From: Vogesella sp. LIG4
GTDB taxonomy: Bacteria; Pseudomonadota; Gammaproteobacteria; Burkholderiales; Chromobacteriaceae
Assembly (NCBI RefSeq): GCF_900090205.1
Contig: NZ_LT607802.1
Location: 285,858 to 349,857, forward strand
DNA length: 64,000 bases
Direction of reading: 5' to 3'
In this document: positions 21,100 through 32,320 of the stretch, one piece after another
Position numbering within the stretch: position 1 is the first letter of the stretch
How the letters are laid out: every line of letters starts with the position of its first letter
The notes under the pieces: model-generated
What the model saw: only the letters and a program-made list of their open reading frames with translations
Told to the model about the DNA's origin: nothing
Databases searched by the model: none
Program-made: the position numbers and the translations under genes

Positions 21100-21353
21100 G
21101 TTTTACCACTCCAACTACAACCACGATGAATATCGAACTATATTGCAGTGCATCAAAAAGCACCGCAACAAACACGCTCAGAATAATGGGGCCGGTCTGT
21201 TACAACCACAAGCGCCGGCTGCCAAACGGGCGATTATATCCGACTGATACGCCAATACAAAAACGGATTCATGGCACTGCAACACAAGCAGGCCAGCATC
21301 GCGACCGACCCGCCACCTAACGCTGGCCACCAGCCGGCTTTTTGGAGCTTCCC

Positions 21354-22130
21354 ATGTCCCAAACCCATCTGCCCCTGGCCGGCAAGCGCGGCCTGATCGT
21401 CGGCATCGCCAACCAGAACAGCATCGCCTACGGCTGCGCCAAGGTGATGCACGAACTGGGCGCCGAAGTCGCCATCACCTACCTGAACGACAAGGCGGAA
21501 AAGTACGTACGCCCGCTGGCCGAAGCGTTGGCCGCACCGCTGGTACTGCCGCTGAACGTGGAAAACCCCGACGAGCTGCAGCAGGTGTTCGCCGCCATCG
21601 CCGAAACCTGGGGCCAGCTCGACTTCGTGATCCACTCCATTGCCTTCTGCCCGATGGACGACCTGCACGGCCGCGTCACCGACTGCTCGCTGCCGGGGTT
21701 TTTGCAGGCCATGCAGGTGTCGTGCTATTCCTTCATCGAGATGGCCCGCCTGGCCGAGCCGCTGATGCCGCAGGGTGGCACGCTGATCACCATGAGCTAC
21801 TACGGCTCGGACAAGGTGGTGGAGAACTACAACATCATGGGCCCGGTGAAGGCGGCGCTGGAATCCAGCGTGCGCTACATGGCACACGAGCTTGGCCCCA
21901 AGGGCATCCGCGTGCATACCGTATCGCCCGGCCCGCTGAAGACCCGCGCCGCCAGCGGCATCGCCCACTTCGACCAGCTGATCGACAGCGCCATCGAACG
22001 GGCGCCGCAGAACCGGCTGGTGGATATCGACGATGTCGGCAACGTCTGCGCCTTCCTGGTATCCGATGCCGCCCGCGCGCTGACCGGCGAGGTCACCTAC
22101 GTGGATGGCGGCTTCAACATCATGGCCTGA
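21354..22130 (+). CDS. fabI: enoyl-[acyl-carrier-protein] reductase, FabI type
   Basis: A 258-residue short-chain dehydrogenase-fold enoyl-ACP reductase using NADH, the last step of fatty-acid elongation. The cofactor motif GIANQNSIAYG is near residue 17, HSIAF near 92, and the catalytic pair sits in YYGSDKVVENYNIMGPVK with the Tyr-x6-Lys spacing. The start ATG at 21354 follows TTGGAGCTTCCC. It is followed 60 bp later by a phosphotransacylase and acetate kinase, so it may be a pathway-specific paralogue rather than the only FabI. Confidence 0.9.
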   Translation: MSQTHLPLAGKRGLIVGIANQNSIAYGCAKVMHELGAEVAITYLNDKAEKYVRPLAEALAAPLVLPLNVENPDELQQVFAAIAETWGQLDFVIHSIAFCPMDDLHGRVTDCSLPGFLQAMQVSCYSFIEMARLAEPLMPQGGTLITMSYYGSDKVVENYNIMGPVKAALESSVRYMAHELGPKGIRVHTVSPGPLKTRAASGIAHFDQLIDSAIERAPQNRLVDIDDVGNVCAFLVSDAARALTGEVTYVDGGFNIMA

Positions 22131-22190
22131 TGACGTACGCCCGGCAGCAGCCCCGTCGCCGCCGGGCCCCTTTTGCACAGGAATAACAAT

Positions 22191-23114
22191 ATGACCCGCG
22201 ACGAACACGCTTTTGCCGACATCATCGAACAGGCCAGGGCCAATGGGCCGCGCCCGATGGCGGTGGCGCACCCGTGCAGCAGCGAGGCGCTGCTGGGCGC
22301 GGTGGAAGCCGCCGACCACGGCATCGCCACCCCTATCCTGATCGCGCCGCGCGCCAAGCTGCAGAAGTTGGCCGCAAGCCTGGACATCGACCTTTCCCGC
22401 TTCGAGGTAATCGACGTGGAGCACAGCCACGCCGCTGCCGAACAGGCGGTGGCGCTGGTGCGCGAAGGCTTTGCCGACATGCTGATGAAGGGTAGCCTGC
22501 ACACCGACGAATTCATGGCCGCGGTGCTGGACCGCAGCAAGGGCATCCGCACCGACCGCCGCGTCAGCCACATCTTCGTGATGAAGGTGGAAAGCTACCC
22601 GCGCTACCTGTTCATCACCGACGCCGCCATCAATATCGAGCCGGACCTGGAAGCCAAGCGCGACATCTGCCAGAACGCCATCGATCTGTGCCAGGCACTG
22701 GGCATTGCCCAGCCCAAGGTGGCGATCCTGTCGGCGGTGGAAACCATCAGCCCCAAGATCCGCTCCACGCTGGACGCGGCGGCACTGTGCAAGATGGCGG
22801 ACCGCGGCCAGATCAAGGGCGGCGTGCTGGACGGCCCGCTGGCCTTCGACAACGCCATCTCGCATGAAGCCGCCGATACCAAGGGCATTACTTCCCCGGT
22901 AGCCGGGGAACCGGATATCCTGCTGGTGCCGGATCTGGAATCCGGCAACATGCTGGCCAAGCAGCTGACCTACCTGGCAGCCGCCGCCAGCGCCGGTATC
23001 GTGATGGGCGCCCGCGTGCCCATTGTCCTCACCAGCCGGGCCGATGATGCCGCTGGCCGCCTCGCCTCCGCCGCCGTGGCCAACGTACTGGCAGCCCGCC
23101 ACAAGAAAGCCTGA
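22191..23114 (+). CDS. phosphate acetyl/butyryltransferase family protein
   Basis: A 307-residue phosphotransacylase that would exchange CoA and phosphate on a short acyl group. The Pta/Ptb core is visible in MLMKGSLHTDEFMAAVL, KGGVLDGPLAFDNAIS and DLESGNMLAKQL. Its length suits the Ptb/single-domain type, not the long E. coli Pta. The start at 22191 follows AGGAAT. It lies 2 bp before ackA, so the pair would carry acyl-CoA to acyl-phosphate to acid plus ATP. Acetyl versus longer acyl specificity is not shown. Confidence 0.88.
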   Translation: MTRDEHAFADIIEQARANGPRPMAVAHPCSSEALLGAVEAADHGIATPILIAPRAKLQKLAASLDIDLSRFEVIDVEHSHAAAEQAVALVREGFADMLMKGSLHTDEFMAAVLDRSKGIRTDRRVSHIFVMKVESYPRYLFITDAAINIEPDLEAKRDICQNAIDLCQALGIAQPKVAILSAVETISPKIRSTLDAAALCKMADRGQIKGGVLDGPLAFDNAISHEAADTKGITSPVAGEPDILLVPDLESGNMLAKQLTYLAAAASAGIVMGARVPIVLTSRADDAAGRLASAAVANVLAARHKKA

Positions 23115-23116
23115 CC

Positions 23117-24283
23117 ATGAGCAAGGCCCTGATCGCCGTCAACGCCGGCTCCGCCACCCTGAAATTCCGTGCCTACTCCCCGGATGGCCGCACGCTGCTG
23201 GCGCGCGGCATGGTGGATCACTTCGGCATGGAAGGCGGCGTGCTGGAACTGGATGCCGGCAGCAGCCACCAGCGGCTGACGCTGGCCGGCAGCAGCCGCG
23301 ACGAGGCGGTCGGCGCCATGCTCAACCTGCTGGCCGACCACGCACTGCAGCCGCTGGCCGTCGCCCACCGCGTGGTGCATGGCGGCGCGGACTATCACGC
23401 ACCGGTGGTGCTTACCGCCGAGGTGCTGGACGACCTGGCGGCGCTGATTCCACTGGCGCCGCTGCACCAGCCGGTAAGCCTGGCGGTGATGTCGGCCTTT
23501 GCCCGCCTGGACCCGCATCTGACGCAGATCGCCTGCTTCGACACCGCCTTCCACGCGCGGCAGCCGGCCATCGCCACCCGTTTCGGCATCGCCCGCCACT
23601 GGCACGATGCCGGCATCCGCCGTTACGGCTTTCACGGCCTGTCCTATGCCTCCATCGCCCGCCACCTGCCGGAACTGGGCCTGGCCGACGCCCGCGTGGT
23701 AGTGCTGCACCTGGGCAGCGGCGCCAGCGCCTGCGCGCTGCAGGCCGGGCAGAGCATGGCCTCCAGCATGGGCTTTTCCGCCGCGGACGGCCTGATGATG
23801 GGCAGCCGCCCCGGCAACCTGGACCCGGAAGTGGTGCTGTACTGGCAGGAACACGAAGGCATGGACGTGGCGGCAGTGCGCCAGGAGCTGTACAAGAAAA
23901 GCGGCCTGCTCGGCGTCTCCGGCGGCATTTCCGCCGATATGCGCGAGCTGCTGGCCAGCCGCGACGAGGCGGCGCGCGAGGCGGTGGAGCTGTTCTGCTA
24001 CCGCGCGGCGCGCGAGGTGGCCTCGCTGGCCACCGCCATGCGCGGGCTGGATGCCATCGTGTTCACCGCCGGCATTGGCGAGCATTCACCGGAAATACGC
24101 AACCGCATCCTCAAGCAGCTGGCCTGGCTGGGCTTCGAAGCCGACCTTGCGGCCAACCTTGCGCACGCCACGCGGCTCACCGCCGCCAGCAGCCCGCGCC
24201 ACGCCTATGTGCTGGCCACCGACGAGGAAGGCGAAATGGCACGCCAGGCCGCGGCCCTGCTGGCTGGCGACGTGGAGCTGTAA
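23117..24283 (+). CDS. ackA: acetate kinase
   Basis: A 388-residue ASKHA-fold kinase interconverting acetyl phosphate/ADP with acetate/ATP. The N-terminal NAGSATLKF phosphate loop, the catalytic FDTAFHA region, RRYGFHGLSYASI near 172 and the C-terminal FTAGIGEHSPEIR are all present. A start 2 bp after the transacylase stop indicates one transcript. A decamer copy (24148) encodes part of ADLAANLAHA. Hairpins follow the stop codon. Confidence 0.94.
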   Translation: MSKALIAVNAGSATLKFRAYSPDGRTLLARGMVDHFGMEGGVLELDAGSSHQRLTLAGSSRDEAVGAMLNLLADHALQPLAVAHRVVHGGADYHAPVVLTAEVLDDLAALIPLAPLHQPVSLAVMSAFARLDPHLTQIACFDTAFHARQPAIATRFGIARHWHDAGIRRYGFHGLSYASIARHLPELGLADARVVVLHLGSGASACALQAGQSMASSMGFSAADGLMMGSRPGNLDPEVVLYWQEHEGMDVAAVRQELYKKSGLLGVSGGISADMRELLASRDEAAREAVELFCYRAAREVASLATAMRGLDAIVFTAGIGEHSPEIRNRILKQLAWLGFEADLAANLAHATRLTAASSPRHAYVLATDEEGEMARQAAALLAGDVEL

Positions 24284-24312
24284 GCCGCTGCGGCAGGTAC
24301 ACAACAAACAGC

Positions 24313-24336
24313 AAAGCCCGCGGCAACGCGGGCTTT
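24313..24336 (+). terminator. hairpin after ackA
   Basis: The perfect stem AAAGCCCGCG/CGCGGGCTTT with loop GCAA lies 30 bp after the ackA stop. The T-run is short (the 3' arm's TTT then AGG), so it may be a partial terminator. Confidence 0.65.
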
Positions 24337-24370
24337 AGGCTGCTAACAAAAGTGCCTTGTTTGCACTCTA

Positions 24371-24468
24371 CCGGACCCGGCAAAGCCGGGCCGCTCCAGC
24401 TAGACCCTTGAATCGGCAGCCTTCCCATTTACAAAACGAAGTCCTTTCGCGGAGCGAAAGGACTTCGT
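24371..24468. repeat. two-hairpin intergenic element, copy A
   Basis: CCGGACCCGGC-AAA-GCCGGG forms hairpin 1 (24376-24390), then TTGAATCGGCAG, then a 15-bp perfect stem ACGAAGTCCTTTCGC/GCGAAAGGACTTCGT with loop GGA (24436-24468). A second copy with the same order lies at 50784-50882, where three stem pairs change on both sides. It sits between converging ackA and rpsT. Confidence 0.75.
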
Positions 24469-24478
24469 CAACACTCTC

Positions 24479-24503
24479 AAGCCCGCTGCAACGCGGGCTT
24501 TTT
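24479..24503. terminator. intrinsic terminator between ackA and rpsT
   Basis: AAGCCCGC/GCGGGCTT stem with loop TGCAAC followed by TTTC on the + strand. It lies between two converging transcription units. Confidence 0.75.
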
Positions 24504-24529
24504 CTTGCCGGACAGGCGCCAGAAACACA

Positions 24530-24555
24530 AAAGGCCCCGCGTTTGCGGAGCCTTT
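24530..24555 (-). terminator. terminator of rpsT
   Basis: Read leftward, AAAGGCTCCGC/GCGGGGCCTTT with loop AAAC (one G-U type mismatch) is followed by TTGTGTTTC. It lies 27 bp past the rpsT stop. Confidence 0.8.
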
Positions 24556-24582
24556 GCGTTTTCTTTTTGCCGTTGCGGCAGA

Positions 24583-24849
24583 TTAGGCAGCCATTGCCTT
24601 AACCTGGGCAGACAGACGGCTCTTGTGGCGAGCAGCCTTGTTCTTGTGGAACACGCCTTTGTCTGCAATACGGTCGATCACTTTGGTGGAAGCCTGGAAT
24701 ACTGCACGGGCGGCAGCCTTGTCGCCAGCTTCAACAGCCTTGATGACTTTCTTAACGGCAGTGCGGAACGCAGTACGCAGGCTAGCGTTGTGCGCGCGCT
24801 GCTTCAGAGCCTGGCGAGCACGTTTGCGAGCTTGTGCGCTGTTAGCCAT
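24583..24849 (-). CDS. rpsT: 30S ribosomal protein S20
   Basis: An 88-residue very basic protein that binds 16S rRNA in the 30S body. [21 protein letters not shown] and the C-terminal [15 protein letters not shown] are the family signatures. It is a single-gene unit facing away from murJ, with the two starts 131 bp apart and a strong terminator downstream. Confidence 0.97.
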   Translation of the reverse strand: MANSAQARKRARQALKQRAHNASLRTAFRTAVKKVIKAVEAGDKAAARAVFQASTKVIDRIADKGVFHKNKAARHKSRLSAQVKAMAA

Positions 24850-24980
24850 GTGTTTCTCCTGATGAGCGGAATCTGAAACCGGCGATTCTAAGCCCTAACA
24901 TGAGGTTTTGCAACAACAAACCCAGCCGCGTAAACTGGCGGCCGTTTTGCCGTTCCAACCTGCCCTGTTCCCATCAAAAC

Positions 24981-26522
24981 ATGAACTTGCTAAAAGCCCT
25001 GGCCAGAGTCAGCAGCATGACCCTGGTATCGCGCATTCTCGGCTTCGTGCGCGACACGATTACCGCGCGCATATTTGGCGCCGGTCTTGCCACCGATGCC
25101 TTTTTTGTTGCCTTCAAACTGCCCAACCTGCTGCGCCGCATTTTTGCCGAAGGCGCTTTCTCGCAAGCTTTCGTACCGGTGCTGGCGGAATACAAGGAAC
25201 AGCGCGGCGAGGAAGCCACCCGCGTATTCCTGGCACACATCGCCGGCACGCTCAGCGTGGTGCTGGCCGTTGTGACGGCACTGGGCATGCTGGCCGCACC
25301 GTGGATCATCTGGATCACCGCGCCGGGCTTTGCCGACAACCAGGGCAAGATGGACCTGACCAGCCAGCTGCTGCGCATCACCTTTCCTTACATCCTGTTC
25401 ATTTCGCTGTCGTCGCTGGCCAGCAGCGTGCTCAACACCTGGAACCGTTTCTCGGTGCCGGCGTTCACCCCCACGCTGCTGAACATCTCCTTCATCATCT
25501 GCTCGCTGCTGCTGACGCCGTATTTTCATCCGCCGGTGCTGGTGCTGGGCTGGGCGGTGTTCATCGGCGGCGTGGCGCAGCTGTTGTACCAGCTGCCCTA
25601 TCTGAAGCAGCTGGACATGCTGCCACTGCCGCGGCTGGATCTGCGCGATGCCGCGGTATGGCGCGTGATCAAGAAAATGGGCCCGGCCATCCTGGGGGTG
25701 TCCATCGCCCAGGTGTCGCTGGTGATCAACACCATCTTCGCCTCCTTCCTCACCTCCGGCAGCGTGTCGTGGATGTACTACGCCGACCGGCTGATGGAAT
25801 TCCCCACCGGTGTGCTGGGCGTGGCGCTGGGCACCATCCTGCTGCCGTCGCTGTCCAAGTACGCCGCCCGTGGTGACGAGGCGCGCGAGGAGTTCAGCCA
25901 CCTGCTGGACTGGGGCATCCGCCTGTCGCTGCTGCTGGCGGTGCCGTCGTCGGTGGGCCTGGCGGTGCTGTCCAAGCCGCTGATCGCCACCCTGTTCATG
26001 TATGGCAAATTCAGCGCGCTGGATGCGCTGATGACGCAGCGCGCGCTGATCGCCTACGCGGTGGGCCTCACCGGCCTGATCGTGGTGAAGGTGCTGGCGC
26101 CCGGCTTCTACGCGCGGCAGAACATCAAAACCCCGGTGAAGATCGGCATCACCACGCTGATCGCCACCCAGCTGATGAACCTGGTGTTCATCGGCCCGCT
26201 GGCGCATGCCGGCCTGTCGCTGTCCATCGGCCTCGCCTCCTGCCTGAACGCCGGCCTGCTGTACCACCAGCTGAAAAAGCACGGCATCTACCGCCCGGAT
26301 AGCGGCTGGAGCCGCTTCGTGCGCCAGCTGCTGATCGCCTGCGCGGTAATGGCCGGCGTGCTGATCGCCATCCAGGCCGGCTTCAGCATCGACTGGCACG
26401 GCCACAGCTGGCAGCGCGCGCTGTGGCTGATGCTGCTGGTCGGCATCGGCGCAGTGGCCTACTTTGGCGCGCTGTTCGCGCAGGGCCTGCGCCCGCAGCA
26501 GTTCATGCGCCGGGTGCACTGA
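24981..26522 (+). CDS. murJ: lipid II flippase MurJ
   Basis: A 513-residue MOP-superfamily membrane protein that flips lipid II across the inner membrane. The conserved opening [25 protein letters not shown], the [15 protein letters not shown] motif and about 14 hydrophobic segments through the length identify it. The start at 24981 gives the family N-terminus; the longer frame from 24900 adds an unconserved 27 residues. A decamer hairpin and queF follow. Confidence 0.96.
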   Translation: MNLLKALARVSSMTLVSRILGFVRDTITARIFGAGLATDAFFVAFKLPNLLRRIFAEGAFSQAFVPVLAEYKEQRGEEATRVFLAHIAGTLSVVLAVVTALGMLAAPWIIWITAPGFADNQGKMDLTSQLLRITFPYILFISLSSLASSVLNTWNRFSVPAFTPTLLNISFIICSLLLTPYFHPPVLVLGWAVFIGGVAQLLYQLPYLKQLDMLPLPRLDLRDAAVWRVIKKMGPAILGVSIAQVSLVINTIFASFLTSGSVSWMYYADRLMEFPTGVLGVALGTILLPSLSKYAARGDEAREEFSHLLDWGIRLSLLLAVPSSVGLAVLSKPLIATLFMYGKFSALDALMTQRALIAYAVGLTGLIVVKVLAPGFYARQNIKTPVKIGITTLIATQLMNLVFIGPLAHAGLSLSIGLASCLNAGLLYHQLKKHGIYRPDSGWSRFVRQLLIACAVMAGVLIAIQAGFSIDWHGHSWQRALWLMLLVGIGAVAYFGALFAQGLRPQQFMRRVH

Positions 26523-26537
26523 CTACAATAAACAGCA

Positions 26538-26562
26538 TGCGGCCAACCTCAAGGTTGGCCGC
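26538..26562. repeat. inverted decamer pair between murJ and queF
   Basis: TGCGGCCAACC-TCAA-GGTTGGCCGCG. The second copy differs from the exact decamer in its last base. The hairpin would sit 16 bp past the murJ stop and just before the queF ribosome binding site. Confidence 0.75.
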
Positions 26563-26578
26563 GGCACGAGGAAGCACC

Positions 26579-27418
26579 ATGACCCCGACTTACACGCCAG
26601 AGTTTTCCCCGCTGGGCAAGAAGGTGGACTACCAGGACCACTACGACGCCAGCCTGCTGTTCCCCATCGCCCGCCAGCAAAAGCGCGACGAGATCGGCGT
26701 GACGGCAGACGCGCTGCCATTTGCCGGCGTGGACCTGTGGACCGGCTACGAGCTGTCGTGGCTGAACGGCAAGGGCAAGCCGCAGGTGGCCATCGCCACC
26801 TTCCGCATCCCGGCCGACAGCCCGCGGCTGATCGAATCCAAGTCGTTCAAGCTGTACCTGAACAGCTATAACCAGACCCGCATCGACAGCTGGCAGCAGG
26901 TGGCGGCGCAGCTGGAGCTGGACCTGTCCAATGCCGCCGGCGCCAAGGTGGTGGTGAGCCTGCTCTCCCCCGCCGAGTTCGGCCGCGAACAGATCGTGGA
27001 GCTGGCCGGCGAGAGCATCGACGAGCTGGACATTGCGGTGGACAACTACGCGCCGTGCCCGGATACGCTCAAGGCCGATGCGGCCAACATGGTGAGCGAA
27101 ACGCTGACCTCGCAGCTGCTGAAATCCAACTGCCTGGTCACCGGCCAGCCGGACTGGGGCAGTGTCGCCATCAGCTACACCGGCCCGCAGATCGACCGCG
27201 AAACCCTGCTGCGCTACCTGATCGGCTTTCGCCAGCACAACGAATTCCACGAGCAGTGCGTGGAGCGCATCTTCGTGGACGTGCTGCGCGCCTGCGCGCC
27301 GCAGCGGCTTACCGTGTACGCGCGCTACACCCGCCGCGGCGGCCTGGACATCAACCCCTGGCGCAGCAACGACCCGGCGGCACAAACGCCGGACAATGTG
27401 CGCACCGCACGGCAGTAA
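26579..27418 (+). CDS. queF: NADPH-dependent 7-cyano-7-deazaguanine reductase
   Basis: Reduces preQ0 to preQ1 in queuosine tRNA modification. It is 279 residues, the long (YqcD/E. coli) QueF type made of two T-fold halves. The nucleophilic Cys lies in [13 protein letters not shown] near residue 185, the substrate Glu in [13 protein letters not shown] near 227, and the NADPH motif [11 protein letters not shown] near 88. The start ATG at 26579 follows ACGAGGAAG. A decamer copy (27079) encodes DAANMVS. Confidence 0.95.
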   Translation: MTPTYTPEFSPLGKKVDYQDHYDASLLFPIARQQKRDEIGVTADALPFAGVDLWTGYELSWLNGKGKPQVAIATFRIPADSPRLIESKSFKLYLNSYNQTRIDSWQQVAAQLELDLSNAAGAKVVVSLLSPAEFGREQIVELAGESIDELDIAVDNYAPCPDTLKADAANMVSETLTSQLLKSNCLVTGQPDWGSVAISYTGPQIDRETLLRYLIGFRQHNEFHEQCVERIFVDVLRACAPQRLTVYARYTRRGGLDINPWRSNDPAAQTPDNVRTARQ

Positions 27419-27421
27419 GCC

Positions 27422-27441
27422 TGCGGCCAACGTTGGCCGCA
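27422..27441. repeat. perfect decamer palindrome between queF and ettA
   Basis: TGCGGCCAAC is joined directly to GTTGGCCGCA, a perfect 20-bp palindrome starting 3 bp after the queF stop. No T-run follows. Confidence 0.8.
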
Positions 27442-27511
27442 AGCTGCCCGCCGCTGTTAAAATCGGCGCCTGATTTTTCATTGCCAACCGTTTACGGGTA
27501 TACCAAACACC

Positions 27512-29179
<1,668 letters not shown>

Positions 29180-29210
29180 GCCTTGCGGCCAACCCTGGCC
29201 ACCCCGCACA

Positions 29211-29237
29211 AGCCCGCGCCCGCTGCGCGGGCTTTTT
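29211..29237 (+). terminator. intrinsic terminator of ettA
   Basis: Stem AGCCCGCGC/GCGCGGGCT with loop CCGCT, followed by TTTTG. A decamer copy at 29184 precedes it. Confidence 0.88.
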
Positions 29238-29368
29238 GCATGGCATGTCCAGATTTGCGACCAGGGTATACATATTTGCTACCGGGGGTTTGGCAGGACA
29301 GTTATGGATGCAGTAGAACCGCTGCCACACAGGCCCATTGCGGACTGACAAAACGAAGAGGAGACCTC

Positions 29369-30136
29369 ATGAAGTTCAAGACTGCACTGATCGCCGCCGC
29401 GGCATGCGCGCTGCCGGTACTGGCCCAGGCTGAAGTGGTACGCATCGTGACCGACGTCAGCTACCCGCCGTTCTCCAAGCAGGCCGCCGACGGCAGCATT
29501 ACCGGTTTCGACCCGGACATTGCCCGCGCCGTTTGCGCCGAGGCCAAGCTGCAGTGCGATCTGAAAGCCATGGACTTCGACGGCATCATCCCGGCGCTGC
29601 AGGCCAAGAAATACGATGTGGCCATCGCCTCGATGAGCATCACCCCGGAGCGTGCCAAGGTGGTGAACTTCAGCGATATGTACTTCAACGTGCCGGGCCG
29701 CCTGCTGGCCAAGGAAGGCACCAAGATCGACGACGCCTGGTACAAGGGCAAGAATATCGGCGTACTGCGCAGCGCGGTACAGGAGCAGGAAGGCATCGCC
29801 AAGCTGAAGCCCAAGGGCGCCAGCATCAAGATCTACGGCAAGATCACCGACGCCTTCCTCGACCTGTCCAGCAACCGTCTGGACGCGGTTTTCCTGGAAT
29901 CCACCGTGGGTGAGGAAGACTTCCTGAAAACCCCGAAGGGCAGGGGCTACGCCTTCGTGGGCCCGGTGTTCAACGACCCCAAGTTCTACCAGGGCTGCGG
30001 CATTGCCGTGCAGAAGGGCAACAAGGAGCTGCTGGCCAAGATCAACGTGGCGCTGAAGAAGATTCTGGCTGACGGCACCTACAAGAAGATCCAGGGCAAG
30101 TACTTCAAGAACGACATCTACCCGTTCAAGAACTAA
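29369..30136 (+). CDS. periplasmic amino-acid binding protein (LAO/HisJ type), copy 1
   Basis: A 255-residue ABC-type substrate-binding protein. The signal peptide MKFKTALIAAAACALPVLAQA is cleaved before EVVRIV. Type II fold motifs include YPPFSKQAADGSITGFDPDIARAVC, DFDGIIPALQAKKYD and SITPERAKVVNFSDMY, the pattern of lysine/arginine/ornithine or histidine binding proteins. The start follows GAAGAGGAGACCTC. No permease or ATPase gene adjoins. A close paralogue lies 230 bp downstream. Confidence 0.9.
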   Translation: MKFKTALIAAAACALPVLAQAEVVRIVTDVSYPPFSKQAADGSITGFDPDIARAVCAEAKLQCDLKAMDFDGIIPALQAKKYDVAIASMSITPERAKVVNFSDMYFNVPGRLLAKEGTKIDDAWYKGKNIGVLRSAVQEQEGIAKLKPKGASIKIYGKITDAFLDLSSNRLDAVFLESTVGEEDFLKTPKGRGYAFVGPVFNDPKFYQGCGIAVQKGNKELLAKINVALKKILADGTYKKIQGKYFKNDIYPFKN

Positions 30137-30183
30137 GCGGCACCGCCTGGCAAGGGCAGCGGCAGCCGCCCTGTTCCCGCACA

Positions 30184-30212
30184 CAACCCCGCACCGTAGC
30201 CCGGTGCGGGGT
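30184..30212 (+). terminator. terminator between tandem binding-protein genes
   Basis: Long stem AACCCCGCACCG/CGGTGCGGGGTT with a small TAGCC loop, followed by TTGCTTTTG. It separates the two paralogues into independent units. Confidence 0.85.
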
Positions 30213-30366
30213 TTTGCTTTTGCCGCCGCCGGTTTTGCATCTGCAGCATGAAAATCTCTCATGCCCCGTTGGTGATTAATCATTTGTGGGCGCATCAGCA
30301 CGCCAGTAGCCTTGTTTCAACGGCCCCCCCCCTGCGCCGCACATACAACGAGAACTGGAGAACGTC

Positions 30367-31131
30367 ATGAATTGCAAGCATGCCCTCGCACTGTCCCTGC
30401 TGTGTTCCCTGCCCCTGCTGGCCCAGGCCCAGGCAGTGCGCATCGTTACCGATGTCAGCTACCCGCCGTTCTCCAAGGTCAACCCGGACGGCAGCATCGT
30501 CGGCTTCGATCCGGACATCGCCCGCGCCGTGTGTGCCGAGGCCAGGCTGCAGTGCGAGATCAGCACCATGGACTTCGACGGCATCATCCCGGCGGTGCAG
30601 GCCAAGAAGTTCGACATGGCCATCGCCTCGATGAACATCACCCCGGAACGCGCCAGGGCGGTGGATTTCAGCGATATGTACTTCAACATCCCCGGCCGCC
30701 TGGTCGCCAAGCAGGGCACCAAGGTGGACGACGCCTGGTTCAAGGGCAAGACCATCGGCGTGCTGCGCACCTCCATCCAGCGCGAGGAAGCCACCGCCAA
30801 GTGGGTGCCCAAAGGCGTGAAGCTGAAGCTGTACAGCAAGGTGACCGACAGCTTTCTCGACCTGACCAACCAGCGACTGGACGCGGTGTACCTGGATGCC
30901 AACGTCGGCGATGAGGACTTCCTGAAAAAGCCGATGGGCAAGGGCTATGCCTTTGTCGGCCCGGTCTACAACGACCCCAAGTACTACATGGGTAGCGGCA
31001 TGGCGGTGCAGAAGGGCAACAAGGAGCTGCTGGCCAAGGTGAACGCCGCGCTGAAGAAGATTCTGGCCGACGGCAGCTACAAGAAGATCCAGAACAAGTA
31101 CTTCAGCTACGACATCTACCCGTTCAAGTAA
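30367..31131 (+). CDS. periplasmic amino-acid binding protein (LAO/HisJ type), copy 2
   Basis: A 254-residue paralogue of the previous gene, sharing its fold and most residues throughout (YPPFSKVNPDGSIVGFDPDIARAVC, NITPERARAVDFSDMY, same C-terminus DIYPFK). The signal peptide ends at LLAQAQA. The start follows GAGAACTGGAGAACGTC. It has its own promoter region, so the two copies are probably regulated separately or differ in ligand. The transport partners must lie elsewhere. Confidence 0.9.
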   Translation: MNCKHALALSLLCSLPLLAQAQAVRIVTDVSYPPFSKVNPDGSIVGFDPDIARAVCAEARLQCEISTMDFDGIIPAVQAKKFDMAIASMNITPERARAVDFSDMYFNIPGRLVAKQGTKVDDAWFKGKTIGVLRTSIQREEATAKWVPKGVKLKLYSKVTDSFLDLTNQRLDAVYLDANVGDEDFLKKPMGKGYAFVGPVYNDPKYYMGSGMAVQKGNKELLAKVNAALKKILADGSYKKIQNKYFSYDIYPFK

Positions 31132-31183
31132 GCCTCCTACCCGCCTGCCGCCGGGGCGCCCTGCCCCGGCATGAAAGCCCGCC

Positions 31184-32320
31184 ATGACCCGTACCGCCTA
31201 CGCCGAGATAAATCTGTCCGCCCTGCGTCACAACTACGCGCTGGCCAGGCGCCAGCTGCCGCACACCCATGTGTGGGCAGTGGTGAAATCCAACGGCTAC
31301 GGCCATGGCCTGCTGCGCGTGGCGCAGGCGCTGCCGGATGCCGACGGCTTTGCACTGATCAACCTGGACGACGCGCTGGCGCTGCGCCATGCCGGCATCG
31401 GCGCGCGCATCCTGCTGCTGGAAGGCGCCATCGAGGCGCGCGAGCTGGAGGAAGCCGCCGCCTGGCAGCTGGACGTGGTGGTACGCTCCGAGCACCAGCT
31501 GCAGTGGCTGCGTGCTTGCGGCCAACCTTTGCGGGTGTGGGTCAAGGTGAATACCGGCATGAACCGCTTCGGCTTCGTGCCGGAGCGCGCCATCGAGGTG
31601 GTGGCCGAGCTGCGTGCGCTGGGCTGCGAAGTGGCCGGGCTGATGACGCACTTCGCCTGCGCCGATGACCTGGCGATCCGGCTGGATGCGCCATGGCAGC
31701 GCTTCATGCAGGCGGTGGAGGCCACCGCCCTGCCGTTCACCGCCGCCAACAGCGCCGCCACCCTGCGCGCCGGCTTCACCCACGGCGCCGCGGTGCGCCT
31801 GGGCGGCCTCTTGTACAACAACAACCCGTTCTACCCCGACACCAGCCTGTGGCTGCAGGGACTGCGCCCGGTGATGCGCTTTGCCGCTCGCATCGTGCAC
31901 ACCAGCGAGCTGGCCGCCGGCGACAGCATTGGTTATGGCGCCGCCTACACCGCCGAGCGCCCGATGCGCATCGGCATTGTGGGTGCCGGCTATGGCGACG
32001 GCTATCCGCGCGCCGCGCCCAGCGGTACCCCGGTGTTGGTAAACGGCTGTCGCGTACCGCTACTGGGGCGGGTGGCAATGAACGTGCTGGCCATCGACCT
32101 CAGCGCGCATCCGGAGGTGGATATCGGCGACGAGGTGACGCTATGGGGCGATGCAGCACTGCCTTGCGACGAGATTGCCTGGCGCTGCGGCACCATCAGC
32201 GAAGAGCTGCAATGCGCATTGACTAGCCGGCTGCCGATACGGCAGATTGTGGCGGACCATACTCTGCCCCGCCTGCCCGATGAACAAACTGCCCCCGCTG
32301 AATGCGCTGCGTATCTTTGA
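31184..32320 (+). CDS. alr: alanine racemase
   Basis: PLP enzyme making D-alanine for peptidoglycan. It is 378 residues, slightly longer than usual. The PLP lysine is in VVKSNGYGHG (about residue 35), the N-terminal barrel contains KVNTGMNRFGF, and the second-domain catalytic Tyr is in GDSIGYGAAYTAERP. GRVAMNVLAIDLS has Asn where most homologues have Asp (GRVSMD). The last 41 bp overlap the next gene, so the C-terminal tail DEQTAPAECAAYL is probably an unconserved extension. A decamer copy (31517) encodes ACGQPL. Confidence 0.93.
   Translation: MTRTAYAEINLSALRHNYALARRQLPHTHVWAVVKSNGYGHGLLRVAQALPDADGFALINLDDALALRHAGIGARILLLEGAIEARELEEAAAWQLDVVVRSEHQLQWLRACGQPLRVWVKVNTGMNRFGFVPERAIEVVAELRALGCEVAGLMTHFACADDLAIRLDAPWQRFMQAVEATALPFTAANSAATLRAGFTHGAAVRLGGLLYNNNPFYPDTSLWLQGLRPVMRFAARIVHTSELAAGDSIGYGAAYTAERPMRIGIVGAGYGDGYPRAAPSGTPVLVNGCRVPLLGRVAMNVLAIDLSAHPEVDIGDEVTLWGDAALPCDEIAWRCGTISEELQCALTSRLPIRQIVADHTLPRLPDEQTAPAECAAYL

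Noticed and set aside
24371-24503. Insertion sequence end between ackA and rpsT
   Set aside because: The inverted repeats are short hairpins with no transposase or target duplication; a repeated structured element and terminators explain them.
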